This document shows positions 16,059 to 24,446 of a DNA stretch of 64,000 nucleotides, piece after piece (position 1 is the first letter of the stretch; every line of letters starts with the position of its first letter). Origin of the DNA: Halovenus amylolytica (GTDB lineage: Archaea > Halobacteriota > Halobacteria > Halobacteriales > Haloarculaceae); assembly GCA_004015825.1 (NCBI GenBank), contig SAYS01000021.1, forward strand, positions 1 to 64,000. Direction: 5' to 3'. The notes beneath the pieces are model-generated. The model had not been told where the DNA came from. It worked only from the letters and a program-made list of their open reading frames with translations, and did no database searches. Made by a program: the position numbers and the translations under genes.

Positions 16059-17063
16059 ATGGACGGGCCACTCTGGACAGAGACACACGCCCCCGATCTC
16101 GACGATCTCCCGCAGGCAGAGCTGCGCGACCACCTCGACCGCGCGCTCGCGGAGCCGATGAACCTGGTCGTCCACGGGCCGAAAGGCAGCGGCAAGACGG
16201 CCGCGATCCGTGCGCTCACCCGCGCAGCCCACGAGACACCCGGCGCAGATCGCATCGAGATCAACGTCGCGGACTTCTTCGATTCCTCGAAAAAAGAGAT
16301 CGCGAAGGACCCACGCTTTAGCCGATTCATCGACGCCAAACGCCGCCGGAACTCCTCCAAGGCGGATCTAATCAACCACGTCCTCAAGGAGTCGGCCAGC
16401 TACTCCCCCGCGACCGGCGAGTACAAGACGGTCGTGCTGGACAACGCCGAAGCGATGCGCGAGGACTTCCAGCAGGCACTGCGCCGCGTGATGGAACAGT
16501 ACTACGAGGCGACACAGTTCGTCATCGTCACCCGCCAGCCCTCCGCGGTGATCTCGCCGATCCGATCGCGATGTTTCCCGATCCCGGTTCGATCCCCGAC
16601 CCAGAACGAGATCATCGAGGTACTCGAAGAAATCGTCGAAGCGGAGGGTGTCGAGTACGACGACGACGGGCTGGAGTACGTCGCCGGCGCTGCGAGCGGC
16701 GACCTGCGCAAGGCGATCCTGAGCGCCCAGACGACCTACGAGCAGGAAGGCGAGATCACGATGAACGCCGCTTACGAGACGCTTTCTGCCGTGGGGACCG
16801 ACGAGCGCGTTCAGGAGATGATCGCCGACGCCGAGGCCGGCGAGTTTACCGACGCCCGGTCGACACTGGACGAACTGCTCGTCGACGAGGGCTACAGCGG
16901 CAGCGAAGTGCTCGAAGCCGTGTTAGATGTCGCCCGGTCGCGGTACGCTGGCGACGAACTCGCACAACTCCACCAGCTCGCCGGCGAGATCGATATGGAC
17001 CTCCACACCGGAACGAACGATCGCCTGCACGTCTCACACCTGCTCGCAAATCTCGCGGAGTGA
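16059..17063 (+). CDS. rfcC: Replication factor C small subunit 2
   Basis: 334 residues starting MDGPLWTETHAPDLDDL. It is a clamp-loader AAA+ protein: Walker A GPKGSGKTA, sensor and arginine-finger region SPIRSRCFPI, and a C-terminal helical RFC collar. The Walker B is VVLDNAEAM rather than DEAD, typical of the second, less active haloarchaeal small subunit. It would assemble with RfcA and the large subunit (38074) to load PCNA on DNA. The first small subunit is not in this window. Confidence 0.88.
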   Translation: MDGPLWTETHAPDLDDLPQAELRDHLDRALAEPMNLVVHGPKGSGKTAAIRALTRAAHETPGADRIEINVADFFDSSKKEIAKDPRFSRFIDAKRRRNSSKADLINHVLKESASYSPATGEYKTVVLDNAEAMREDFQQALRRVMEQYYEATQFVIVTRQPSAVISPIRSRCFPIPVRSPTQNEIIEVLEEIVEAEGVEYDDDGLEYVAGAASGDLRKAILSAQTTYEQEGEITMNAAYETLSAVGTDERVQEMIADAEAGEFTDARSTLDELLVDEGYSGSEVLEAVLDVARSRYAGDELAQLHQLAGEIDMDLHTGTNDRLHVSHLLANLAE

Positions 17064-17076
17064 TTTACACAGCGAG

Positions 17077-18216
17077 TCAGAAGGGGACGGACTCGCGTCG
17101 CAGATCCAGCGCGGAGGTGAAATCAGATCGCGAGACGAGACCGACAGCCGTCCCGTCGCGTTCGACGATCGCGACATCCGCCCGGCCGCGCATCAGTTCG
17201 TACAGTCCGTCCGCGGCGGTCGTCTCGCCGTCGATCCGCGGGAGATCTGCCCTGAGTAGCTCACCGACGGTTCTCGTGGCGTACTCGTCCTGTGGCACGT
17301 CCTTGAGCGCCGAGGCGGTGAGCACACCGACGATGTTGCCGTAGTCGTCGACGACAGCCAGATCGGATCGGCGGGCACCGAACAGCCGACCGAACACCTC
17401 CTCGACGGGCGTGTCCTCGTGGACTGGTTCGGTGTCGTCGATCAGATCGGCGACCGTGAGCCCGGAGAGCAACTCGGCGATGACGACCGACCGGGATTCA
17501 CCCGTCGCGGCCATGTAGATGAACAGCGCGAGCAACAGCAACAGTGGGCTAAAGACGACGACGATTCCGATGAAGGCGAACAGAAAGGCGAACAGGGTTC
17601 CGACTCGGGCCGCGGTCTGTGTCGCACTCACGTAGGGCCGATTGCGCGCGAGCAGTGCGCGGAGCACGCGGCCGCCATCCATCGGAAAGGCGGGGAGCAT
17701 GTTGAACACCGCGAGGATGATATTCATCACGGCGATGAAGCCGATAATGTAGACGAGCAGGATGGCTGATTCAGGGATGACGAGCAGTGCGCCGATACAG
17801 CCAGCCGCGAGGACGAGACTCGATATCGGGCCGGCAATCGCGATCCAGAACTCCTGATCCCACTCCTCTGGCATCGAAGATAGGGCTGCGAGTCCGCCGA
17901 GCAGCCAGAGCGTGATCGATTCGACCTCGATCTCGTAGCGCATCGCTGCCCACGCGTGGCCGAGTTCGTGGAACGTGACACTCCCGAACAGTCCAACTGC
18001 GGCCGTCGCACCGATGATCCAGCGGTCGTTCGGTCCGTCGAGTGTCGCCGGATCGACGGTTGCGGGCGTAATGCTGTTTATTAACATCGAGTAATCAGCG
18101 ATCTGCTGACCGGTGCCGATGAGCCAGGCGAGGGCCGGGAGAAAAATGATCAACGAGATATTGATCCGTATCGGAATCCCCCAGATATGGAGGATCGTGT
18201 AGTTGTAGCTGCTCAT
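17077..18216 (-). CDS. M50-family site-2 metalloprotease with CBS domains
   Basis: 379 residues. A membrane core of about six helices carries the zinc motif FHELGHAW and the second motif NMLPAFPMDGGRVLRAL. After about residue 250 two CBS repeats follow (VEEVFGRLFGARRSDLAVVDDYGNIVGVLTASALK; YELMRGRADVAIVERDGTAVGLVSRSDF). Such proteases cut membrane-bound substrates; the CBS pair likely senses adenine nucleotides. Stop codons of rfcC and this gene face each other 13 bp apart. Confidence 0.92.
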   Translation of the reverse strand: MSSYNYTILHIWGIPIRINISLIIFLPALAWLIGTGQQIADYSMLINSITPATVDPATLDGPNDRWIIGATAAVGLFGSVTFHELGHAWAAMRYEIEVESITLWLLGGLAALSSMPEEWDQEFWIAIAGPISSLVLAAGCIGALLVIPESAILLVYIIGFIAVMNIILAVFNMLPAFPMDGGRVLRALLARNRPYVSATQTAARVGTLFAFLFAFIGIVVVFSPLLLLLALFIYMAATGESRSVVIAELLSGLTVADLIDDTEPVHEDTPVEEVFGRLFGARRSDLAVVDDYGNIVGVLTASALKDVPQDEYATRTVGELLRADLPRIDGETTAADGLYELMRGRADVAIVERDGTAVGLVSRSDFTSALDLRRESVPF

Positions 18217-18280
18217 GTGAAACAGTCGAGTGCGAAGATGTTACATTTTATCGTTCCACCAGAAATTCCCCGACGAGCGC

Positions 18281-19429
18281 TTAGATACCGAATGCGAGCC
18301 GGATCATATCCCGGGTGCCGGGGCCGAGCCCGACAGCGACGATCGCGCCGAGCAGCATGAAGCCATAGCGTGGGTTCTCTTCGAGGAACTCCCGATCGAA
18401 GACAGCCAGTATCAGGACGGGGACAGCGAGTTTGACCAGCAGGAACGGCCAGGAATCGCCGACAAAGACACCACCGATCGACTCGCCGCCCTGGATCGCG
18501 TTCGTCGCGTCCATGATGAACTGATTGAAGGGGTGTTTCGCGCCGTACTCGCCGCCGTGCCAGAGCTGTGTCCAGTCGTTGGCGAAGACGTTCGCGAGGC
18601 CGTCGACGGCGTGGCCCCAGATGACGACGAGTCCGACGAGCCCGGTGCCGGCGTGGACCGCCGGCCGATACCGCTCGACAGCAGCGTAGGTCCCCCAGGC
18701 CAGCAGTGTCGCAATCCCCAGGGTCGCAACGATAACGGATGGATACAGCCGCATCCAGTCGTTGGTCGCGGAGACCAAGAGGAGATACGAAAAGGAACCC
18801 CCGAGCAAGACCGTGCCTGCAATCCCGAGCGGGTAGTAGTAGGTCTCGGTGTACTCGTTTCGTTCGAGCCACAGACTCACGAGAAGAATCCCGAGCGCAA
18901 CGAGAAAGACGGTGAAGTAGATGAACGGGCTGATCAGAAGGGCGCTGGCCGGGAACTCGATCGCCGGGGCCTCACCGGCGCGCTGGGCAGCGACGAACGA
19001 GTCCTCGACAGTCCGGAGGGCACCGCCGAACAGCATGAACGGCACGAGTGCGTAGACGAATTTGTCGTACGGCGAGAGATCAAGTCTGTCGAGCAGGAGA
19101 TACAGCCCCGCGAGCATGAAGACGAGAATGAGGATGTATCCGAGCGTCGAGACGACTGTGTATCCGGGTTCGGCAACGTAGGCGTTCTGGACGGCGCTAC
19201 AGCCTGCATCCGGGTTCGTGACAACCTGACCCTCGTCTCGGAGATAGGCGACACAGTCGGCCCCGTTCGCGTCGGCACGGACGGGTCCCCAGAAGTACCG
19301 CCAGAGGAAGCCGTAGTAGACGCGTTCGGTGAACACCACCGCCGCACCGGCAATGCCGACGAGGAGGGCGACGAACGTCCCGATCCAGGCCGATTCGGGA
19401 CTGATATCGTACCGTTCGAGCAGTTCCAT
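18281..19429 (-). CDS. DUF63 family integral membrane protein
   Basis: 382 residues with roughly ten hydrophobic segments. The LLERYDISPESAW start and the HAVDGLANVFANDWTQLW region are as in the archaeal DUF63 family. An ATG at 19429 is preferred to a GTG three codons upstream. The family is common in euryarchaea and has no proven role; acidic residues in loops (VEDSFV, DGLANVF) might be functional. It is preceded by an IMPase-family gene in the same direction. Confidence 0.82.
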   Translation of the reverse strand: MELLERYDISPESAWIGTFVALLVGIAGAAVVFTERVYYGFLWRYFWGPVRADANGADCVAYLRDEGQVVTNPDAGCSAVQNAYVAEPGYTVVSTLGYILILVFMLAGLYLLLDRLDLSPYDKFVYALVPFMLFGGALRTVEDSFVAAQRAGEAPAIEFPASALLISPFIYFTVFLVALGILLVSLWLERNEYTETYYYPLGIAGTVLLGGSFSYLLLVSATNDWMRLYPSVIVATLGIATLLAWGTYAAVERYRPAVHAGTGLVGLVVIWGHAVDGLANVFANDWTQLWHGGEYGAKHPFNQFIMDATNAIQGGESIGGVFVGDSWPFLLVKLAVPVLILAVFDREFLEENPRYGFMLLGAIVAVGLGPGTRDMIRLAFGI

Positions 19430-19501
19430 ATGCGACACGGGGAGGGCAAAACGGTTTAGAATTCCGGATCTGTGCAGAGCGAGTACACAGCAGGGGCCGA
19501 A

Positions 19502-20335
19502 TTACGACTCGACTGCATCGAGACAGGCCCGGGCGGCCTCGCAAACGCGGGCGTGACACTCGCCGTTCGAGACGACGAGCGGGCCCACGCCGTGTGTCCA
19601 GCGGTCACCGTCGGCTGTCGTCGCCGTCCCGCCGGCACGGCGAAGCAGATGCACACCCGTGATGGAGTCCCAGGGTTCGGGTGGATCGGGCATGATCGCG
19701 GCGTCGAGACTCCCCGCTGCGACGAATCCGAGCACGCCCTGCATACTGCCGAACCGTCGGCCGTCACCGAACCGTTCGGTCGTCTCCCGGATGAACGCAC
19801 CGTGTCGGTCGGATTCCTCGGGTGACCACCGACCGAGCAGGCCGACAGTGAACGCGTCCGGGTCGGTCTCGTCACTGACGCGCATCGGTTCGTCGTTGCG
19901 CGAGACACTCTCCGGTCCAGCGGTGTAGATATCGCCGATCGATGGGAGATAGGTCGCCCCAGCGACCGGTTCGCCACCCGAGACGGCCGCCACACTCGTC
20001 GCCCAGAAGCGGATCTCGTTGGCGTAGTTCGCCGTGCCGTCGATCGGATCGACGACCCACGCGGTGCCCGACTCGGGAACCGAATCGAGAATCTCGATAT
20101 CGACACCAGCGACGGCCGCCTGCTCTTCCTCGCAGACGACACGTGCCCCGGGGAACTCCCCTGCGATCGTCGCGAGCACCTGTTCCTGTGCTTCCCGGTC
20201 GGCGTTCGTGACGACGTCCGTCGCCGAGGATTTCGTATCGACCGTCAGCGCCGTCCGGAACTGCTTTTTCGCGACGATACCGCCCGCCCGTGCGGCACGC
20301 TCTGTGACTGCTGCTCGGTGGGTCGCCTCGCTCAT
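19502..20335 (-). CDS. Inositol monophosphatase-family phosphatase
   Basis: 277 residues. It has the metal-binding motif WVVDPIDGTANY, an upstream VCEEEQ and a later PEPWDSITGVHLLRRAGG, together the lithium-sensitive IMPase/FBPase fold. Archaeal members often dephosphorylate fructose-1,6-bisphosphate as well as inositol phosphates. Substrate is not decided by sequence. It lies 72 bp upstream of the DUF63 gene on the same strand and could be co-transcribed. Confidence 0.87.
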   Translation of the reverse strand: MSEATHRAAVTERAARAGGIVAKKQFRTALTVDTKSSATDVVTNADREAQEQVLATIAGEFPGARVVCEEEQAAVAGVDIEILDSVPESGTAWVVDPIDGTANYANEIRFWATSVAAVSGGEPVAGATYLPSIGDIYTAGPESVSRNDEPMRVSDETDPDAFTVGLLGRWSPEESDRHGAFIRETTERFGDGRRFGSMQGVLGFVAAGSLDAAIMPDPPEPWDSITGVHLLRRAGGTATTADGDRWTHGVGPLVVSNGECHARVCEAARACLDAVES

Positions 20336-20422
20336 ACCCGACTCTGTGTGTCGCCAGTCTTAGCACCGTCGCTTTCCGGTCTACTGGCACTCGAAAAAGA
20401 ACAACGGGCGGTCAGACGCGGA

Positions 20423-20563
20423 CTACTCTCGAAGCCGGTGACTCAGAACTACCTCTTCGTGTGCGGCTTCCTGTCCGCCGTCGGTGGCGATATCGTCGTT
20501 TTCTTCGACCATCGGAACGAGAGGCGCTCCCGTATTCTCTGTGTCAGTGTAGTTCTTGTACAT
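20423..20563 (-). CDS. Possible small acidic protein (46 aa), uncertain
   Basis: A 46-codon frame starting MYKNYTDTENTGAP and ending LSHRLRE, in an otherwise empty 400-bp interval. It has the acidic composition of haloarchaeal proteins (VEENDDIATDGGQEAAHEE). An in-frame ATG 27 codons upstream would add a hydrophobic start. There is no motif and no clear Shine-Dalgarno site. It may be a real micro-protein or chance. Confidence 0.35.
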   Translation of the reverse strand: MYKNYTDTENTGAPLVPMVEENDDIATDGGQEAAHEEVVLSHRLRE

Positions 20564-20672
20564 GTGTTTGTCACCAGCCTCGGTCTGTTCCAGGCTGTAC
20601 AACAACGGTACGACTACAGGGTAATAAATATAATGATCTTTCATTTACTTTCCGAGCGTGCAGAGCAGTCAG

Positions 20673-20714
20673 GAGTTATTAAGATAGTCTAATAGAATAA
20701 TAATACTTTTTAAT
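20673..20714 (+). promoter_or_regulatory. znuA promoter with bipartite element shared with znuC
   Basis: GAGTTATTAAGA is followed, after a fixed spacer, by TAATAATACTTTTTA, whose CTTTTTAA is the likely TATA box 22-29 bp before the znuA ATG. The same two blocks at the same distance occur upstream of znuC (21834-21875). The upstream block is too far away to be the BRE, so it is a candidate operator or activator site, plausibly metal-responsive. Confidence 0.6.
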
Positions 20715-20734
20715 AACCAGCCGTATGTTCAGAT

Positions 20735-21808
20735 ATGAACCCGACACGGAGGGACGTACTCAGGGCAGGCGCAGGTCTGGCCGCAGCGGGCAGCCTCGCC
20801 GGCTGTCTCGATGCGGTCGGCCTCGGAGCCGAGGAGACCGACGCCGACGGTTACGCGATGTTTTTCGCACTGCACGACTGGGCGGAACAGGTCGGTGGTG
20901 ACGAGATGCATTTCGCGAATCCAGTCAGCACCGGCAAGATGGGCCACGGCTGGAGTCCGAACGCCGACATCACACCCGAGGTTGCGTCGACCGGGATGTT
21001 CATCTACCTCGATACGCCGGATTTCGAGTGGGCGCGCCGGGTCGCGAACAATCTCGAACGGGACCACGACGACGTGGTGGTTGTGGATCTGCTCGACGGG
21101 ATGGACCAGTATCTGCTCTCGGCCACCGACGACGGCCACGACCACGAGGGAGAGGACGACCACGCCGAAGAGAATCACGACGACAACGGAAGCGAGGAAA
21201 CCCACGAGAGTGAAGCGGAACACGATGGCGAGGACGAGCAGCGAGACGAGTTTCACGACCCGCACATCTGGATCGATCCAGTCGCAGTACAGGAGATGGT
21301 CGACAGACTTGCCGAGGAGTTCGCGACCGTGGATCCCGACAATGCCGACACCTACGAACAGAACGCAGTGGCGTACAACGACAAGATCCAGGGCGTCCAC
21401 GAGGAGTTCGGTCGGGTCGTCGATACTGCGGAACTCGACGTCGCCATCCTCGCTGGACACGACTCCTACAGCTACGTCGAGCAGCGATACGGCTTCGACC
21501 TGAAGACACCGACGGGGATCTCGCCCGATGCACGCGCCTCCCGTGACGATATCATCAATCTGATCGAGACAATCGAAGAAAACGAGATCGACACGATCCT
21601 CTACGACCCCTTCGAATCCTCCTCACCGGGTGACGATTTCCCACAGATCGTCGACTCGATTCTCGAAGAATCCAGCGCCGAACACGCCGAACCACTGACG
21701 CCCGTCTCCGGAACCACCGACCAGTGGGAAGAAAACGGCTGGGGCTGGATCGAACAGATGGAACAGGTGAACATGGACTCACTGGACGCGGCGCTCAATC
21801 CCTCTTAA
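20735..21808 (+). CDS. znuA: Zinc ABC transporter substrate-binding lipoprotein
   Basis: 357 residues. The N-terminus TRRDVLRAGAGLAAAGSLAGC combines a twin-arginine signal with a lipobox, so the folded protein is exported by Tat and lipid-anchored. A His/Asp/Glu-rich loop (about 130-175, with HDHEGEDDH and ETHESEAEH) precedes HDPHIWIDP, the cluster A-I metal-binding signature of ZnuA/TroA. Zinc is most likely; manganese proteins lack such a loop. The znuC and znuB genes follow. Confidence 0.9.
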   Translation: MNPTRRDVLRAGAGLAAAGSLAGCLDAVGLGAEETDADGYAMFFALHDWAEQVGGDEMHFANPVSTGKMGHGWSPNADITPEVASTGMFIYLDTPDFEWARRVANNLERDHDDVVVVDLLDGMDQYLLSATDDGHDHEGEDDHAEENHDDNGSEETHESEAEHDGEDEQRDEFHDPHIWIDPVAVQEMVDRLAEEFATVDPDNADTYEQNAVAYNDKIQGVHEEFGRVVDTAELDVAILAGHDSYSYVEQRYGFDLKTPTGISPDARASRDDIINLIETIEENEIDTILYDPFESSSPGDDFPQIVDSILEESSAEHAEPLTPVSGTTDQWEENGWGWIEQMEQVNMDSLDAALNPS

Positions 21809-21833
21809 CAGGCCACTGAAAAACGAATTCACT

Positions 21834-21875
21834 GAGTTATTAAGAATAGATAACTCGATAATAATGCTTTTTATT
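21834..21875 (+). promoter_or_regulatory. znuC promoter with bipartite element shared with znuA
   Basis: GAGTTATTAAGA and TAATAATGCTTTTTA recur here with exactly the same spacing as upstream of znuA. In this copy GAGTTAT...ATAACTC also forms an inverted repeat with a 9-bp centre. The CTTTTTAT box sits 24-31 bp before GTG 21898, which supports that GTG as the znuC start. ZnuC/ZnuB thus seem to have their own promoter, controlled like znuA. Confidence 0.6.
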
Positions 21876-21897
21876 GCCCGGAAGAGAGAGACAGACA

Positions 21898-22641
21898 GTG
21901 AGTACCGCAGTCGAAGTCGAGGACGTCACGTTCGCCTACGGCGAGACCGTGGCAGTCGAAGATGTCTCGCTGGCTGTCGAGGAAGGCTCCTTTCTGGGGT
22001 TGATCGGCCCGAACGGCTCTGGAAAGACGACGCTGTTGCATCTGATGATCGGACTCAAACAGCCCGACAGCGGCAGTGTCAGGCTGTTCGGGGAGCCGGC
22101 AGCCGAGTTCGACGAGGGTGAGCGGATCGGCTACGTCTCACAGCGTGCGACCGACCGCAGCAACTCGATGCCGGTGTCGGTCCGGGAAGCAGTGCTGATG
22201 GGTCGGTTCCCCCACGTCGGCCACCGCCGGCCGGGGCCGGAGGATCAGCAACTCGTCGACGACGCGCTCGAACGGGTCGACATCGCCGATCTCGCGGAAC
22301 GACCGATCGGCAAACTCTCCGGCGGCCAACGCCAGCGGACCTTCATCGCCCGAGCGCTGGCCGCCGAGGCCGACCTGCTCGCACTCGACGAGCCGACCGT
22401 CGGCGTCGACGCCGACTCGCGGACCGATTTCTACAACCTGCTCGACGAACTGAACGACCAGGGGATCACGATCATTCTCATCGAACACGACGTCGACATT
22501 CTGACCGAACACGTCGACAGTATCGCCTGTCTCAACCGCAAACTGTACCACCACGGCGACACCGTCTCCTTCCTCGAAAGTGACGCAATCGCCGAAGCCT
22601 ACGGGACGACGGGCAAAATCGTCAGCCACGATCATCCATGA
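21898..22641 (+). CDS. znuC: Zinc ABC transporter ATP-binding protein
   Basis: 247 residues from GTG 21898 (VSTAVEVEDVTFAYGE). A longer frame begins with TTG inside the promoter and is rejected. Walker A GPNGSGKTT, signature KLSGGQRQR, Walker B LLALDEPTVGVD and the switch His in IILIEHDVD are present. The short C-terminus matches the ZnuC/MntB ATPases. It ends 4 bp inside znuB (ATGA overlap). It energises import of the metal delivered by ZnuA. Confidence 0.9.
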   Translation: MSTAVEVEDVTFAYGETVAVEDVSLAVEEGSFLGLIGPNGSGKTTLLHLMIGLKQPDSGSVRLFGEPAAEFDEGERIGYVSQRATDRSNSMPVSVREAVLMGRFPHVGHRRPGPEDQQLVDDALERVDIADLAERPIGKLSGGQRQRTFIARALAAEADLLALDEPTVGVDADSRTDFYNLLDELNDQGITIILIEHDVDILTEHVDSIACLNRKLYHHGDTVSFLESDAIAEAYGTTGKIVSHDHP

Positions 22642-23720
22642 GCCTGGATACTGCGGAGTCGACGGTCGACGGGCAGGGAAGTGGCCGGGCGCGGCGCACG
22701 GTCGAACTGGCCGGCCTGGGCCTGACAGGCATCCTCGCAGCACTCATGCTCGGCTTTAGTCTGGTCGACTGGCTGCGGTTCGTTGCCGGACCGACCGGCT
22801 CGATCGCAGCCGGGATCTTCGATCAGTACGTCGCTGTCGGCGGAGTACTCGATACGCTCCTCGGGACGCGCGTCTTCGAGTCGCCGGGGACGATCCGCAT
22901 CGTCGCGACCGGCGTCCTGATCGGAATCGTCGGCCCGCTGGTCGGCACCTTTCTCGTCCACCGGCAGATGGCACTCATCGGCGAGACACTCGCACACACT
23001 GCCTTCGCGGGTGTCGCGGTCGGTGTCGTCGTCGCCGGACTGACGGGAATGGCCGGGACGAGAGATCAGCTCATCTTCGTCGCCTTCATCGTGAGCGCGA
23101 TCGCTGCGCTCGGTCTACAATGGTTGACCGAGTACACCGACTCCTACGGTGACGTACCGATCGCGATCGTGCTCACCGGGAGTTTCGCCGTCGGCACGCT
23201 CCTGATCTCGATGTTCCGGGACCGGCTGGCGATCGGGATCGACATCGAGGGCTTCCTGTTCGGACAGATCGCGATCGTCACCGTCGAAGGAACGCGGATG
23301 GTCGCGGTGTTGACCGTCGCCGTCGTCGCGCTGGTCATCCTCAACTACAAGCAGTTCCTCTTCATCACCTTCGACGAGCAGGCCGCCCGCGTCGCCCGGT
23401 TGAACGTCCGGGGGTACAACTCGCTTCTGATCGTGATGACTGCCGTCGTCGTCGTCGGCGCGATGCAGATTCTCGGCGTGATCCTGGTCGCTGGCCTGCT
23501 CGTCATCCCCGCCGCTGCGGCCTCACAGCTCGGCAAGAGCTTTCGAGAAACGCTGTATCTGTCAGTCCTGTTCGGACAGGTGTCCGTCCTCACCGGGCTG
23601 TTTATCGCGCTGGTTGCCAGCCTTCCGGCCGGTGGCTCGATTATCATCGTCGCGATCCTGTTCTACATCGCCGCCGTACTCGTCTCGGATCGGTCGGTCG
23701 GGCAGCTCTCGATCCACTGA
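22638..23720 (+). CDS. znuB: Zinc ABC transporter permease
   Basis: 360 residues of the ABC-3 family with eight to nine membrane segments. The ALIGETLAHTAFAGVAVGVV block contains the conserved coupling region, and ILGVILVAGLLVIPAAAASQL is the typical late helix pair. An N-terminal ~30-residue hydrophilic lead precedes the first helix. Translation is coupled to znuC by the 4-bp overlap. Confidence 0.9.
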   Translation: MSLDTAESTVDGQGSGRARRTVELAGLGLTGILAALMLGFSLVDWLRFVAGPTGSIAAGIFDQYVAVGGVLDTLLGTRVFESPGTIRIVATGVLIGIVGPLVGTFLVHRQMALIGETLAHTAFAGVAVGVVVAGLTGMAGTRDQLIFVAFIVSAIAALGLQWLTEYTDSYGDVPIAIVLTGSFAVGTLLISMFRDRLAIGIDIEGFLFGQIAIVTVEGTRMVAVLTVAVVALVILNYKQFLFITFDEQAARVARLNVRGYNSLLIVMTAVVVVGAMQILGVILVAGLLVIPAAAASQLGKSFRETLYLSVLFGQVSVLTGLFIALVASLPAGGSIIIVAILFYIAAVLVSDRSVGQLSIH

Positions 23721-23784
23721 GGTGCACGCTCGGCTGCTGATCGGCGAGAAGTATCCCCGGCATCTCGCCGGGAGAAGTTGCGAG

Positions 23785-23906
23785 GGAAGATCGCTCCGCT
23801 CGCGGGTCGCACGTCGTGCTCCCCGCTCGCAACGAGGTCGCCCGTGTGGGCGACCTCGCAGATCTTCCGCGCACTGTTTGCGAGGGGCCGCGAGGCCACA
23901 CAGTGC
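23785..23906. repeat. Nested inverted repeats next to the 3' end of tRNA-Leu
   Basis: GGAAGATC (23785-23792) pairs with GATCTTCC (23861-23868). Inside is a perfect 11-bp stem, CGAGGTCGCCC (23833-23843) with GGGCGACCTCG (23848-23858), closed by a GTGT loop. A third stem, GCACTGT/ACAGTGC (23871-23877/23900-23906), touches the tRNA 3' end. On the tRNA strand this would be a long folded trailer. It may be a processing or termination structure, a separate RNA, or a remnant of inserted DNA. Confidence 0.5.
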
Positions 23907-23987
23907 GAGGGATGCGATTTGAACGCATGGACCCCTACGGGAGCGGATCTTGAGTCCGCCGCCGTTTCCAGGCTTGGCTACCCTCGC
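23904..23987 (-). tRNA. tRNA-Leu (anticodon CAA)
   Basis: Reading the reverse strand, GCGAGGG pairs with CCCTCGC as the acceptor stem, with discriminator A. The anticodon arm is GCGGA-CTCAAGA-TCCGC, giving anticodon CAA (codon UUG). A long variable arm (CTCCCGTAGGGGT) and the GCGTTCAAATCGC T-arm identify a class II leucine tRNA. The 84-nt gene has no intron and no encoded CCA. Confidence 0.95.
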
Positions 23988-24003
23988 ACAGCCATACTTT
24001 CGT

Positions 24004-24050
24004 GCGGTTCCTGTATCCCAATTCACTGAATTGGCGGTTTGTGGAACCGC
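24004..24050. repeat. Nested inverted repeat upstream of tRNA-Leu
   Basis: GCGGTTCC (24004-24011) and GGAACCGC (24043-24050) enclose a perfect palindrome CCAATTCA-C-TGAATTGG (24018-24034). It lies 16 bp 5' of tRNA-Leu in the region where the tRNA promoter should be. It could fold as a cruciform or be a mobile-element scar. The rest of the 24051-24168 interval shows no gene. Confidence 0.5.
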
Positions 24051-24168
24051 TGTACCTACATTTTCAGTACCGGCTGTCTTAAGGCTTTCACGATACGGCA
24101 CCGTCTCCCTCCGACGTCTTCAGAACTCGGATTTCACGGCTCTCCGTTCTCGAACTGATGAGGACGGC

Positions 24169-24393
24169 TTACAGCCGTTCGATCTCGGTTAGCGTTACGA
24201 TCAGTGACCCGAAAAATATCGGGGCGAAAAAAAGCAACAACAAGAGACCGGAGTAGTCTGTCTCACTGCCAGCAACGTTGCCCACTGTGAGAAGTCCCCA
24301 GAGTGTGAGGATACCACTCCCGATGGTGAACAGTATCGCAATACACAGTCCGAATATTTTTCGCCAGTTCCTGTTTTCTACGATTGGTGTCAC
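24169..24393 (-). CDS. Small two-helix membrane protein
   Basis: 74 residues with two hydrophobic helices (GLCIAILFTIGSGILTLWGLL and SGLLLLLFFAPIFFGSLIV) flanked by a basic N-terminus. No family recognised. Lower GC than its neighbours, like the surrounding 24-kb interval. It lies just downstream of, and in the same direction as, the coiled-coil gene at 24447. Confidence 0.55.
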   Translation of the reverse strand: MTPIVENRNWRKIFGLCIAILFTIGSGILTLWGLLTVGNVAGSETDYSGLLLLLFFAPIFFGSLIVTLTEIERL

Positions 24394-24446
24394 GAGTTTT
24401 GTATCGCTATTTTGAAACCGTCGGTTTTGCGGACGGACGCCAACGT

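Noticed and set aside
23779..23912. A 9-bp repeat (TGCGAGGGA) of the tRNA-Leu 3' end as an attachment-site pair
   Set aside because: Too short in a GC-rich region and only 125 bp apart, with no integrase nearby.
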